From: Trichodelitschia bisporula
Taxonomy: Eukaryota > Ascomycota > Dothideomycetes > Phaeotrichales > Phaeotrichaceae
Direction: 5' to 3'
NCBI GenBank assembly: GCA_010356995.1
Contig: ML996694.1
Coordinates: 1,071,634-1,135,633 of the forward strand
Length of the DNA: 64,000 nt
Below, in pieces: positions 43,141-54,524 of this stretch. The translations under genes were made by a program, and so were the position numbers. Numbering within the stretch: the stretch's first letter is position 1; each line of letters begins with the position of its first letter. The notes under the pieces are model-generated. The model was given only the letters and a program-made list of their open reading frames with translations, searched no databases and was not told where the DNA came from.

Positions 43141-44422
43141 TTAGATCTTGATGGCAGACTCGAGGGCCTTGCGCTTCTTCTCGGTCCTTGCGTTAGCCTT
43201 GGCGCCCATGATGCCACCACCCCACCGCTTGCGAGCCTCCTCCTGAGGACCCAGATAGCCCTCCTTGATGGCCGACACGACCTTGGAGAATTCGGACTTG
43301 TCCTCCGAGCGAACCTCGGTCAGGGCAAGAACAGCAGCGGTCTTCTTGTGCACGACAGTCCCCAGGCGCGCCTTGCCCTTGATGATGGCGTATGGAACGC
43401 CCATCTTGCGGCAGAGCGCGGGAAGGAACACGACGAGCTCGATGGGGTCAACATCGTTCGGGATCAGGACCAGCGAAGCCTTCTTGTTCTGCTTAGGGTC
43501 AGCATTCTGTCCTGAACAACTATCGGGGTTCGCTTTACCTCAATCAGGGCAACGACGTGGTTCAGACCGTACTTGACGGTGTGCGGCTTCTTAGACACAT
43601 CCTCCTTCTTCTTGCCCTCGGCAATGGCGGTGGCCTCCTTGGTGAGACGCTCCTTCTTCTCAGCCTTGGTCTCAGGGCGGTACTTGTTCAGCAACTTGAA
43701 GACCTGAGCGGCCTGGTTGCGGTCGAGCACGTTCTGAAACTGAGCAATCGCAGGAGGGACCTTGAGGCGCCTGGCTCTATTAGTACTTGTGCAGAACAAT
43801 TTCTTGGGAAGTCCTTACAGGTTCAAGATCTTGCGCTGGCGCTGAAGACGAACATACTCCGGCCACTTCACCATGCGAGACACTATTGAACCGTAAGCCT
43901 ATGCACTTTTGATAAGACGCTTCACTGACGGTTGCGGTGGGGCTGGATGTCCTGGCCGATGCCATAGTTGCGCGGGCGCTTCTCGATGAGCGGGTTCTTC
44001 GCATCGGTTAGCATTGACGCGCTTGGAAGCACAGATAACTTACCTTGGCCGGCTTCTTGGACGAAGTCTTCCCCTGGGGGAAAGGAGCGGGAGCCGCCTT
44101 CTTGCTCTTCGGTGCCTATGCAAGCCCAAGTTACTCCATGTTTCCTCGGCTGTCATTGAGAGAAGGGGACCAAGAGCATTCGTGCGTATTGAGTCCTCTT
44201 CATCTCTAAAGAGACAGAGCGGCGCATTGCTGCGTCGCCCCACTCAAGCCATTCTCGTCATCCACGCCGAGTGACGGCTCCGAGCGCTTGTGAGGCACCA
44301 CGGAGGAGCACCTGAAAGTGTGGTGCGATTGTGGGAACAAGGCGCGAAGCAGGAGTTGGCCAGAGAGTAAAGAAGACTCAACCGTTTCGATTCTCTGGAG
44401 CATAAATCGAGCTGCTTACCAT
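43141..44422 (-). CDS. rpl8: 60S ribosomal protein eL8 (RPL8/L7a)
   Basis: Large-subunit ribosomal protein eL8. Six minus-strand exons fit: 44422-44420 (only ATG), 44115-44044, 43996-43930, 43882-43819, 43770-43539 and 43488-43141. They give 261 residues, the normal size. The joined start [22 protein letters not shown] is the fungal eL8 start, and the core ([39 protein letters not shown]) is the L7Ae/L30e RNA-binding fold. The first intron is 304 nt, unusually long for this window. I searched it for box C/D snoRNA signals (RTGATGA, CTGA) and found no convincing pair. The intron before exon 5 ends in two acceptors 6 nt apart; the downstream one gives the expected NLRLKVPP. The gene is divergent from a SET-domain gene 300 nt away. 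Confidence 0.97.
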
Positions 44423-44721
44423 TTTGTCGAGGTTGGTGATGGACGGTGTCGGTGGTCGAGGAGTGGAAAAGTTTCGTTGTGTGCGTGAGAACTTGAAGAG
44501 TGCTCGCCAAAAGCGGCCGCTAATACAGATAGGGACTAGCGTTGGACTTCGGATGGACCGTGCACTAGGCGACTTCCTTGGCATCCATGAGCCTTGCGTG
44601 CCTTAACAACAACATCTCATTTTCCTCGCATGCCTTTCAACCCGTTGCTGCTGTTCCACACAAGAACCACTGTGCATTCCTGGGGCGCCTATACACGCCA
44701 GTAAGTCAGTTTGGACTAGTC
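44423..44721. promoter_or_regulatory. short divergent promoter of eL8 and the SET-domain gene
   Basis: Only 300 nt separate the two opposite start codons. The SET frame is open back to 44578, so the usable promoter may be as short as 155 nt. No well-known ribosomal-protein box was recognised with confidence. Confidence 0.4.
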
Positions 44722-46153
44722 ATGGAGCAGGCAACCTCGTCCAAACGGCTTCTTGAATGGTTTACCCAACACGGTGGTTTTGTGCATCCGTCGATCAGTC
44801 TGCATCATGATACCGTCAAGGGCCGCCACTTTTGCGCCGACACAGATTTGGACATCTCACCAGATGGCATGGCTGAAGTTTGCCGATGCCCGGCAAAACT
44901 CTCTCTTTCTCATCTCAACCTTCTCCCGTCGCCTGACCTTGACGTGCGGAACTGTTCAAGTGAGAGCGACTGTGCCGCTTTGATCGGCGCAGTTGCCCAC
45001 AATACTGCTAGCTACTTCTTTCTAATTGAGCAGAGGCTGAAGGGAATGGATAGCTTTTGGGAGTCATACATCAGTACATTGCCAGTGGAGCAGGACATGT
45101 CTACACCCTTGTGGTTTGAGCATGAAGACCTGAAATGGCTTATTGGGACAAATATGTACCCTCACCCCGATATACACAACTCGCCAGTGGTGTTGAGGAG
45201 GAAAATGTGGGAGAAACAATGGGAGGAAGGATGTTCTATCCTCAAAGCGAAGGGCGTTAATGAAAATGCATATACTTGGTATGTTTTATTGACCGAACAT
45301 CCAGCAAGGCTGAGTTTTGGCCTCAAATCAATTTGCTCCCACCCAGAAACTTCATTAATTTGTACAGGGAACTATTCCTATGGGCAGCCACGATATTCAC
45401 ATCCAGGAGTTTCACGTCCAACGTCTTGGGCTTGCGAAGCGAAGCATTCGCTCTCCTCTATCCAGTGATTGATACCTTCAATCATCGATTTGGGGCTAAG
45501 GTTATGTGGAATCTGAACGGAGGATCTTTCAGTCTCAGCCTCACGGAATCCGCCCAACGTGGCGAAGAAATTTGCAATAATTATGCGCCGAAAGGCAACG
45601 AAGAATGTGCGTATGATAAAGCCATGCAGATCTGTACTAAAGCAAAACAGTGCTCATGGGATATGGCTTTTGTATCATGGACAACCCTTGTGATCAGGTG
45701 GCCATAAGTCTCTCGGAGCCCCCGAGTCAGGTCTATGAGGTGTTGAAGCAGTCCTTCCCCGCCAGCTTCACAACGCCCGAATGGAACCGGAACGAGGGTA
45801 CTTTTTTCCTGCGAGGTCGCGGTCATTACACTGGCGGCTACACCCATGACCTCCCGTGCCTACGCGGGCTGCCCCCTGAGTTTTTTGTCGCAATACTTGA
45901 GCTCGTGCGATTATCCTTTTCGAAGCGGACTGGGGAAGAACCGCCGTCGGACCAAGAACTGGTGTGTTCCTCTATAGATTCTGTGCGTTTTCGGCTGCAT
46001 CAAAACCGTAACGACATTGCTGCGTGGATCCCAACCCTGCCTGATGGACCTCAGAACATTCGCCAAGTGTATTCTAAAATTTACCGAGATGGCCAACTGC
46101 GGATCTTGGAGGAGATCATCGAAGAACTTAGCGAATACTTGGATGCCTTCTAG
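44722..46153 (+). CDS. SET-domain methyltransferase of the SETD3/Rkm family
   Basis: A protein methyltransferase-type enzyme of 432 residues. Exons 44722-45278, 45368-45607 and 45652-46153 join in phase. The N-terminal SET piece begins RLLEWFTQHGGFVHPSISL; the insert (iSET) follows. The catalytic C-terminal SET part carries YPVIDTFNHRFGAKVMW (the NH motif for S-adenosylmethionine) and GEEICNNYAPKGNEELLMGYGF (the conserved NNY...NEELL...YGF block). A helical Rubis-substrate-binding-like tail ends ILEEIIEELSEYLDAF. This layout is that of Rkm1-4 and SETD3/SETD6, which methylate ribosomal proteins, elongation factors or actin. It is head-to-head with a ribosomal protein gene, but that does not prove a substrate. 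The start at 44722 (MEQATSSKRLL) fits the family better than the open frame from 44578. Confidence 0.88.
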
Positions 46154-46426
46154 CATGTGTCAGATTGGTGTTCTGCTTGGCCTGGCTTGAAGATCGATAG
46201 TTTTGGCTTAAGACGATAGGGTCAAGGGGCCGGCGATCTGACTTCACAAGAAGGGTTTAGACAATGATATAGTGACAACAGTTCTATTCACACTGCAGAT
46301 GCTACATGCAGCGTGATCATTGCCATAAACCCGGTACCGTACTCCGAGCTCCAAACTAGCTATTGGGTATATCGGGTAACCCTTGACAACAAAAACCAGC
46401 AGCCACAAACTGAAGGGCCCGTGAGA
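46154..46426. other. convergent 3' gap between SET gene and cis-prenyltransferase
   Basis: About 270 nt between facing stop codons; probably two 3' untranslated regions. Nothing else seen. Confidence 0.4.
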
Positions 46427-47886
46427 TCAATCGAGCTTGCTCCTGCCACGTTTGCGCTGCTCCTGGCTCTCCTTTCTTCTCCGCCATTGCCATTCCAACA
46501 AGACAGGCATAAAGTGCCAGAGATCAAATTCCGGCCACATGCACTCAAGGAACACTATCTCCGTAGTTTCATGGCATTGCCACAGCATGAAGTCGCTGAG
46601 CCTTTCGACACCGCTTGTACGGATTAGCAAGTCCAAGGGCGGGGTATGCGCTCCTGTGAATGTGTGCGCCGTCAGAACGTCCGCAGTAATGGTTTCGGGG
46701 TCCGGATAGTTGACAGGTGGCGCAGCGGGCGCGCTTGGTGGATCGCTGGAGCTGAGGTAGAGGGTAGTCGAAGCTGAAGAGCCGAGGTCGGGCTGCGGAG
46801 ACCAGTCCTGGATTCGCTCTGCCAGAGAAAGGAGCTCGGCAAAGGCGGTTGAAGAAATATAGCCGAGAGTAGCGGTCACCGCCTCCTTCTTCTCGTCCTC
46901 GTCCAGTGATGGGTTCTTCAGTCGCTCAAGAATCAAGCAACCGGCCTTACGGCCGAAAGAATTCGCAAAAGACACGTCGTCTTCCTGTGAGCTTCGAATA
47001 TTCTCAGTGGCTATGCTGACAATACGATCAAAGGCAGCTTTCGATTCTGGGTTCGAGGGGGTATAATTCCATTCCTCGTCGTCCAGCCGCGCGAAATCAT
47101 TGTGCGCATCCTCATCGCCTTCGGTCACAGTTCCTAGCTGCCGAGCTCGGATGTTGCGTGCAATATGCGATTCCGAGAAGGGGCGCTTGGTCGAGTTTTG
47201 AATTGGTTTTGTGTAGTCGACAACAGTGTTCCGGATGGCAGTGGTAATTTCATCTCGCGAGGTGTATGGGGCGCAAATGTTCAGGACCGCTCTGTAGCGC
47301 GGTAAGTGCTGTGGCTTCTCCGACACGCTCAAAGACTAACCGAGAGTTCCCGCTTGTCATCTTTATGGCATTTTCAATGGCGTCCAGCACATCAGGCCGG
47401 ACCATTTCTTTCTGACCCAGGAACTCCATCCTTGCGCCATAACGCTCCAGAAGCTCGCCATGCTGCGCAAGCTGTGACAGCTTCACCTTGGCCATATCCA
47501 TGAGCGCGTCAACTTCGTATTTTGTACGCTTGAAGTTCTCAATGCTGAAGGCGTATATCGTCACAACTTTAACGCCAATTTTGTAGCACACCTCGAGAAT
47601 CTGACAACACCCTGCTATTAGCGCCTTGAACCAGCTAGAACACTTTGAGACCTATCCCGACCTTTGCCAATGCTTCAAAACCGAGGTTGTGTCCTTCAAT
47701 CGGCTCAATTTGGTGACTTCGGGCAAACCGTCGGTTGCCGTCCATGACGAAAGCGACATGCTGAGGCACGGCTCCTTGACGCATTGCGCCTAGGAGAAGC
47801 TCCCTAACGTGCTGAACAGCCCACTCCGCTGGTGGCGATTGCAGAAACCATTTGCGTATTTGCGACAGGTGTAGCGAAGAGGACAT
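46427..47886 (-). CDS. rer2: cis-prenyltransferase (dehydrodolichyl diphosphate synthase, Rer2 type) with a large insertion
   Basis: This enzyme elongates farnesyl diphosphate to the dolichol precursor used in ER protein glycosylation. Three minus-strand exons, 47886-47662, 47600-47341 and 47291-46427, give 449 residues; yeast Rer2 has under 300. Family blocks are present in order. HVAFVMDGNRRFA gives the catalytic Asp, GHNLGFEAL and TIYAFSIENFKR follow, and NICAPYTSRDEI comes next. Then LDLLIRTSGVERLSDFMLWQ and WPEFDLWHF close the active site. Between NICAPYTSRDEI and LDLLIRTSG lies an extra stretch of about 167 residues (about 47197-46697). It is acidic and partly helical and has no partner domain I recognise. 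All exon joins are fixed by conserved blocks, so the insertion is not a mis-spliced intron: it is open in frame throughout. The C-terminus is basic. Confidence 0.93.
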
Positions 47887-48389
47887 GTTGGTACTTTTGC
47901 AGGAGAAGTGAAAGTCGCAAACGGGGAAACAAGAGGAGCGACAGGCTGTAGCTCCAGGTATGAGCCCAGTGTTAATTATAAATGAATGGCAGACGAAAAC
48001 ATGTGGAAAGTACAGTAGCTCAGACGGAAGCTTGTTGACTAAAGTCTTGAAGGCTGACGTTGCGGCTTTAGAAGTACCGCCGGTGTTCTCCTGATGCCAA
48101 GGGTCAGCTCTGATTTTATTCCTTGCAGGCTGGCCTCGGGAAAACTTCCGTCAGCGCGCATCCGCCACAGCTTCCCGGCGTCGCCTGACAGGACGCGCGG
48201 ACGCAAGGTTCTATCTTATCTTCCTCTGTACTCCCATCATCTTCAGTTCTTAAACATCGCATTACTTTGTACTACAGGATACCCACATCCGACTTCTGCC
48301 TACCCTTTCAGCTCGATCCCGACTATGCAGTAGAACCTCCCACGCGCCGCTTCTCACTGTCGACTCGCAGCTGCTCCGTTATCTCCGTC
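47887..48389. promoter_or_regulatory. divergent promoter region of the cis-prenyltransferase and the Cys-motif protein
   Basis: About 500 nt between two opposite start codons. The side next to 48390 has a CT-rich leader. No specific elements identified. Confidence 0.4.
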
Positions 48390-49964
48390 ATGGATACCCG
48401 CAGTCCAGAAGCCCCCGACCAACTCGTCGACCAACTTGTCAAAGGCTATGATGCTTTGAGCGCAGAATTGAAGCTACTCCAAGAGCAGCGCCGTGAACTG
48501 GAAAACAAACTCTCCTGGTCTAAGCAACAGGTAAGCTTACGATCCTGAACCGCACCCCCAGGTCCGGCAGTGGCATGCAGCATCCACCTTGCACGAGATC
48601 TTGTGCCAATACTCTTCTCCAAAGAACTTCATTAAATTGTGCCGCAGTATCTCGATGCTCTAAAGCGATTCACCCCCGAGAAGGCATCAAAGGACTTCCA
48701 TACCTTCCTCACTGAACTCGATGAAGCCGGCGCTCTTCGACAGGAAGATCAGGTGGAATGGTTAGAAGTGATGTCCAAGAGTCCAGACCCTGACCGACAA
48801 TCGCGAGTCTACATCATTCAAAGGGCCGAAGGCGCTAAGGAGAAGATCAAACACCGCAGGACGACGGAGCAAGGCGTCAGAATATGGAATGGAAAGTCCG
48901 CGGACCCTGTTGAGCACGACTTCACAACACCAGGGACTCCAGGGCCTCTAAAGTGTCCATTTGCTTCATCTACTAGCCGCGCGAATTCGACTGCTCCCGT
49001 CTCTCCCCACCGCCGGAACGGAGTCGCGACCCCTCGGAGCTCCATGTCCAGGGTGTCCCTCCCCGGACGACGGTCAAAGCGATCGTCGTTCCACGATCCT
49101 ATCCGCGCAGAGATATGCGGCCATGAGCCAGCTGCATCAGCCCCCTCCGCCGAAGGATCGGTCCCGCTTTGTCCCATCCGATTCCTCAACCAGCACTCTC
49201 CTGAAGAGGTTGCGGTTTACTTTGAAAAGCACAAACACGAGCTTCCCCGAAGCCACGAGCTGTGCGTAAAGCGGTATCAAACAAATGAGGAAAGCATCCG
49301 CCGGCTCGACGCTAAATATGGCAATCTGGTCACCATGATCCAAGGCCTCGGTCAGAAACATCAACCTATGCTCCCGGAAAAGCCGGATGACGAAGACATC
49401 GCTGTGGAGGACGCCCCCAATGACATGGAAAAAGTCAAGGATTGGGCAAATTCTGTGAGTCCGGGCCTCGTGGATGAGGAGCAAGCCGTCAACGACGATA
49501 ATCGCGTCGATCAAGAGCGACAGTCTCGTTTTGATCGAACCTTGAAAGATGTTAGAGTGGGTGAATCACCCAGCAGGCCTTGGGGTATCCCAGTTCCAGC
49601 CCGTTACCAGGGAGCAAGAAGCGTGGGGTCGGCGAAGTCTGCTGGTACAGCTTCTCCATTTGAGACCCGTGAGGCAGCGGACGGTGGCCTCAAGGAGCAG
49701 AAAGCGCCAGGGAAGTGCCCATTCAACTTTCAAAAGACGACCATTGCCGCAGCTCCGCCAGCTTCTTCAATGGCTCCCTCCGAACCTCTGTTGACACAGC
49801 CGATACCACATGCAGACCCCAGAGACCCACCACCGCCGGACCACAAAATCAGAGCAGCCGAACCACACCCGCAAGTTATCTTTAATGGGCCTGTTTTCAT
49901 CGGGTATCCTGCGGAACAGGCGTTGGCGTTTCTGCGGCAGAGCGGACTCGGTGGCAACATTTGA
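48390..49964 (+). CDS. uncharacterised fungal protein with coiled coil and CPF motifs
   Basis: Two exons, 48390-48530 and 48648-49964, give 485 residues. I do not recognise a named family. The first 50 residues form a coiled coil (LSAELKLLQEQRRELENKL). The region at about 50-110 is helical and conserved-looking (FTPEKASKDFHTFLTELDEAG). Short Cys motifs then occur four times: LKCPFA, EICGHEP, LCPIRFL and GKCPFNF. These are in the style of zinc-binding knuckles but spaced far apart. In the middle, HSPEEVAVYFEKHKHELPRS is a helix-rich block ending with ELCVKRYQ. The end reads VFIGYPAEQALAFLRQSGLGG, which looks like a short folded motif. The join KQQ-YLDALKRF is in phase. A nuclear or cytosolic scaffold role is possible, but I make no functional claim. 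Confidence 0.75.
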
Positions 49965-50825
49965 GTTTTGTGATGCGTGAGTTCATAAAGCTTCGTACTC
50001 GATCTCTGCGCAGCGAGTCGGTCATCCTCCAGTAGCCATATCTTGGTTCGAATTGCATCAGTAGTTACCTGGGGGAAGAATGTATTGTAGAGCAGCATGA
50101 GTTATTCAGAATATGGATTGGGGAGGAAGCTGCATGTAAACGCCTAAACATTGTCCAGCACATTCAGAAGCAAAGGCGTTGGGCGTCTAGGCGTCTTGGC
50201 GTTTATGGCATAGCGCAGCGTAGTCATGACCTGGAGCTTCGTATGGAGTACAGTTTACTCACAAATATGTTTCATTTCCAGCGTCACGCGTGCTGTTGTC
50301 TCACTCCTTTCTCTGCGCCCAGCGATGGGGGTTCACAGCCGACAATCACGTGACAGCGATGCCGGCATGTATCGGAAGTCTGGCTGACTTATCGATAGCA
50401 CCTGGCGCCAGGCGACCTTAACAACCGCAACAGTCGCTTTCGCCTGCCACGCCTCACCCCAGCTGGACTGATTGAGGCTACCGTACAGAGGCAGCAGCCC
50501 AGTTTATGTTTTTACGCACCTGCTCTATCGGAGAGAAATCAAACACATATGTTCCTTCTTTGACAGTGACCTTTACTCCTCCAACCGCACGCATCGCATA
50601 CATAAGAGAGTGGCGAAACCATCGCCAACTGAAGCTTAGGCAGCTTCCATCATCGTCACCCAGCTTCCACTTGAGCTTCATAGGAATGGTTTGCCCACAT
50701 ACCTCGCCGACCACAGGATCATTTGTCGTATCACAGCACTCAGACCCCGCCGCCGAGCTTCTCCGCACAACTGGCCCCTTCGTAGCTCCACCATCAGCGG
50801 CTACCACCTTTTACATCTCTTCAGC
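49965..50825. promoter_or_regulatory. upstream region of the HECT ligase gene
   Basis: About 860 nt between two plus-strand genes. It contains the 3' region of the Cys-motif gene, a GGCGT-rich inverted repeat at 50137-50205, and the HECT gene promoter. The HECT frame is open back to 50691, but the conserved protein starts at 50826. Confidence 0.4.
50137..50205. repeat. GGCGT cluster with inverted repeat TAAACGCC / GGCGTTTA
   Basis: The 8-nt arms TAAACGCC (50137-50144) and GGCGTTTA (50198-50205) are perfect inverted copies. Between about 50175 and 50202 the pentamer GGCGT occurs four times at 7-8 nt spacing. It could be a transcription factor cluster or a hairpin in the 3' region of the upstream gene. 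Confidence 0.5.
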
Positions 50826-53800
50826 ATGTTCACTACATTTACCGGCTCCTCGAGAAAGCCGCGCCAGGTCAATCTATCCGGCCGTCAGGTGAACCCTTTC
50901 GCGAAACCTGGGACTCCCTCCGGCGCCCAGTCGGCGGTGCTGAATGCGCAACAAGCGCGCGAACGCAGACAGCGCGAACACGACCGGCTACACTCTGCCA
51001 AAACTCTACAGCGCGTATGGCGAGGATACAGCTGCAGGCGAGGGCTACGGCAACAGCGGAGGCAAGAGTGGGATACTGAGGAAGCGTGGAACCCGGATTC
51101 GCTGAATGTGCCGGACATCGCCGATGTGCCACTTTATGCGTCTGAGAGTCAGGTGTTAACGCAACTGCAACGCCTTGTGGATTTTTTCGATGTCAAGGAT
51201 CCTCAAGATCTGAGAAGGTTGCACCGATTTGGTTCACGATACGTTCAGACGGTACTTGCTGAGGGCGTAACCTTTACGGGGGGTGCATGGCCTTCAGTCC
51301 ATCTGCGTCTACAGGGCGTGCTCTTATCTGTCATCGAGAAATGGGTACCGACTGGTGAAGATTATGCAGCAGTGGAGTTCATGGTGGAATTTCTGGCCTT
51401 CCTATCCGGCCGGTTACCCGAGTTGACAGCTCGAAATGCAGAGCAACTGTACCGCACCTCCGCACTCCTTACGCACATTCTCATATCCCGAGATAATTTG
51501 CAGTCATCACCCGCAAGTCGAATCCTGGAGATTCTCATCGCTCCCCTTCGCGCACTGAACTCTAACACCCTCGAAGCTTATGAGGAATTTGCGTTTCGGT
51601 TCCTCACGCTCAAGGATGTTACCATGTCACCATTCCAGCCCGCGCAGCTAGACGTACTTGCTGATCGGATAAACTACAAGCTGTTGGCAAGCGCTGTCTC
51701 GGCTGCCCTCTCGTCGGGACGCTCGAAGCGCTACGAAGAAATGAGAGATAACGAAAGCCGCCTTAGCCTTCTAGGCTGCTTCATCTACTTCCACCGTCAC
51801 GCGCACCGCTTCCATAATTCGCAAGCATACTCTTCGAACCAAGACTTCGTCACTGTAATCTCAAGATTGTTAGCATCCGTCGCCGAAGACGTCGACTTTG
51901 ATGATTTTACCAGCCCATCCGAGAAGCGGGACCAGAGGGTAGAGTCAAAGATCGTCAACTCATTCGTTCAAGCGCAGATTCTTTCACTGGTTAATAAGGA
52001 GAGCATCGGAAGCTTGCTCTGGGGAGTTAGCAATCAAGAGGCTGTGCCGGAGGCATTGCCAAAGATGAATAGTGAGGCGAAGCAGCTGGCTAATTACGCT
52101 CTCACCCTCCTCAGGTTCTTCCCTAGAAAAGGAGACGACATCCGGATGTGGCTCTATCTCGGCTCAACTTCATCAACCGCACATCGTTCGGAGGAGAACT
52201 TGCCCGCAATAAAGTTCTTCTGGCAAGCAGCGCGCTCCACGACAGTTTTCGGTTCGGTTAGCCATGACACACAAACAGCCATCCAGCTGCTAAAATCGCG
52301 GCCGTCATGGAATGGGCACACGGACGAGGCGTATGCAGAGCGACTCCGGGATGACTGGCGAGTGATTTTGATCTTTCTCGAACTCTACACTTTTGTCCTC
52401 AAATTGATGGACGACGAAGAATTTTTCTCTGCCTCGACACTCAGGCCTTCTGCCCGGGACTCGGGCTCAACTTGGAATAGTCATAACGCCTTACCTCTCA
52501 GCGAAGTTAAGGAACTCTCGGTCTTCCTGAAGAACCTGGGTTTTGTCATGTACTTTCACGCCGCCCAGATTGCGGAGAAGAGTGGTACCGAGAGGAATGC
52601 TGCCGGCCTTAGCAGCTTCTTCAAAGTTGCATCTTCAGATGCACTCCACCTGGAAGACCTTTCACCTCCACTGAAGCCGACCGAGACGACTATCGCCGGT
52701 TTAGCTGGCATCAGTATCGATTACGTCAAGGGTCTTATCACCGGCTTGCTGCGAATGATTCATGAGCGAGACTCTCGTCGCAAATTTCTTCCAAAGGATC
52801 ACTGGCTCATGACTTCTCGTCTGGATATGGAAAGCTTCATTCCGGATGTCGTGGCCGAGGAGGAGAACAGGTACAAGGTTCAAGAGATGGACGACGAAGA
52901 TGTGGTGGATGAGCCTCTTTTGGAACCTGGAAGCAGCGATATGCACCTTGTTGGCACAGGACGGGACCAGCGCCTGCGGTATCTGCAGCGCCTGGAAAGA
53001 CAACAGCGGGCTGTTTCGAGAACGAGATACCTCCAGGCCGTTGCCCCGCGGTCGCAAGTTCTCCAGAACATGCCTTTCTTCATTCCGTTTCCTACTCGAG
53101 TGCAGATATTCCGCGAGTTCGTAAAGCGCGATCAAGTGAGTTGAACCTTGTGCTGGCGCAGAAGAACACTAACCTCGTGTAGATCCGACGGCGAAATGGC
53201 GTGATTGATCCGGACACCTGGCGCCTGACACTGGGGGGGTTCAGATCCGGTGAAAGCTTGTCAAAACATTCGGCAACTATCCGACGGCAGCATGAGTTTG
53301 AGGATGCGTACCAGGCATTCTACTCATTGAAGGAAAAGCTCAAGGAGCCCATCCAGATTACGTTCGTCGATCAATTCGGCACCCCTGAAGCTGGTATCGA
53401 TGGTGGTGGTGTCACTAAGGAGTTCCTGACCAGCGTCACCAGCCAAGCTTTCTCATTCATTGACGGATTAAACATGTTTGTTGAGAATGAGCATCACCTT
53501 CTCTACCCCAATCCAGACGCCCTCGAGGAAAAGAAGGTAATGCTCCTGCGACAGGGATATCCAGAGAATTCTCTCGAGTTCCGGCAGCAAATGACCGAAT
53601 TCCTGCACCGATACGAGTTCTTAGGCCGGGTCATTGGAAAGTGTCTGTATGAGGGTATTCTCGTTGACATCAACTTTGCCGGCTTCTTCTTGCTCAAATG
53701 GGCGCTGACGGGAGGACTTGGATCTGCTCCGCGGGAGTCTGGCTACCGTGCGAATCTCAATGATCTTCGCGATTTGGATGAAGCGTTGTACCAAGGTCTT

Positions 53801-54524
53801 GTAAGCTGCGCCACTTGCTTTCCGGAATATGGCTCACATCTCATAGATCCAACTCAAAAATTACCCTGGCGACGTGGAGGACTTCTCGCTAAACTTTTCC
53901 GTCACCGACACCATTACCACCGACTATGAAACCGGTGCGACTAAGAACATCACACGAGAACTCAAGCCTGGGGGCGCGGATATCCCAGTCACCAATGAAA
54001 ACCGACTGGTGTACATATCCTACATGGCACGCTATCGACTTCAAATCCAGCCGGCCGCCCAAACCTCGGCCTTCCTCAAAGGTCTTTCCACGATGATCCA
54101 CCCGTCATGGCTCAACATGTTCAACCAGTCGGAGCTGCAGACGCTGATCGGCGGAAGCAGCTCTTCGATCGACGTTGCCGACCTCCGGCGCAATACCGTG
54201 TATGGGGGTCCATACGAGATTGGTGACGACGGTCTAGAGCATCCGACGGTCCAGCTCTTCTGGCAGGTCATGGAAAGCTTCACAGACGAGGAACGTCGTG
54301 CGGTGCTCAAGTTCGTGACGAGCACGCCCCGCGCGCCGCTCCTTGGCTTCTCGAGCTTGAACCCGCGCTTCAGTATCCGCGATTCCGGTGACGACGAGAC
54401 CCGGCTGCCGAGCGCCAGCACGTGCATCAATCTGCTCAAGCTGCCGCGATACTCGAATGCGGCGACGCTGAGGGAGAAGCTACTGTATGCTGCGTTCTCT
54501 GGGGCGGGATTTGATCTTTCGTGA
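50826..54524 (+). CDS. hul5: HECT-type E3 ubiquitin ligase, HUL5/UBE3C family
   Basis: A ubiquitin ligase that extends chains on proteasome-bound and misfolded proteins. Exons 50826-53135, 53183-53800 and 53847-54524 join in phase to 1201 residues. An IQ motif lies at about residues 58-80 (TLQRVWRGYSCRRGLRQQR), as in UBE3C and Hul5. A helical middle region follows, and the HECT domain covers about the last 380 residues. It is recognised by FVDQFGTPEAGIDGGGVTKEF, FLGRVIGKCLYEGILVDINFA and the C-lobe. The active-site Cys is C1169 in STCINLLKLPRY. The final residues GAGFDLS match the usual HECT end. The start at 50826 (MFTTFTGSSRKPRQVNLSGR) fits the family; 50691 is in frame but unlikely. No missing key residues were seen. 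Confidence 0.96.

Noticed and set aside
44116-44419. possible snoRNA in the first eL8 intron
   Set aside because: ATGA-like bits are present (GGATGACG, AGATGAAG) but no RTGATGA box with a correctly spaced CTGA and terminal stem was found.
50044-50054. tRNA B-box-like GGTTCGAATTG
   Set aside because: It lacks the final CC, and neighbouring bases do not pair as a T stem.
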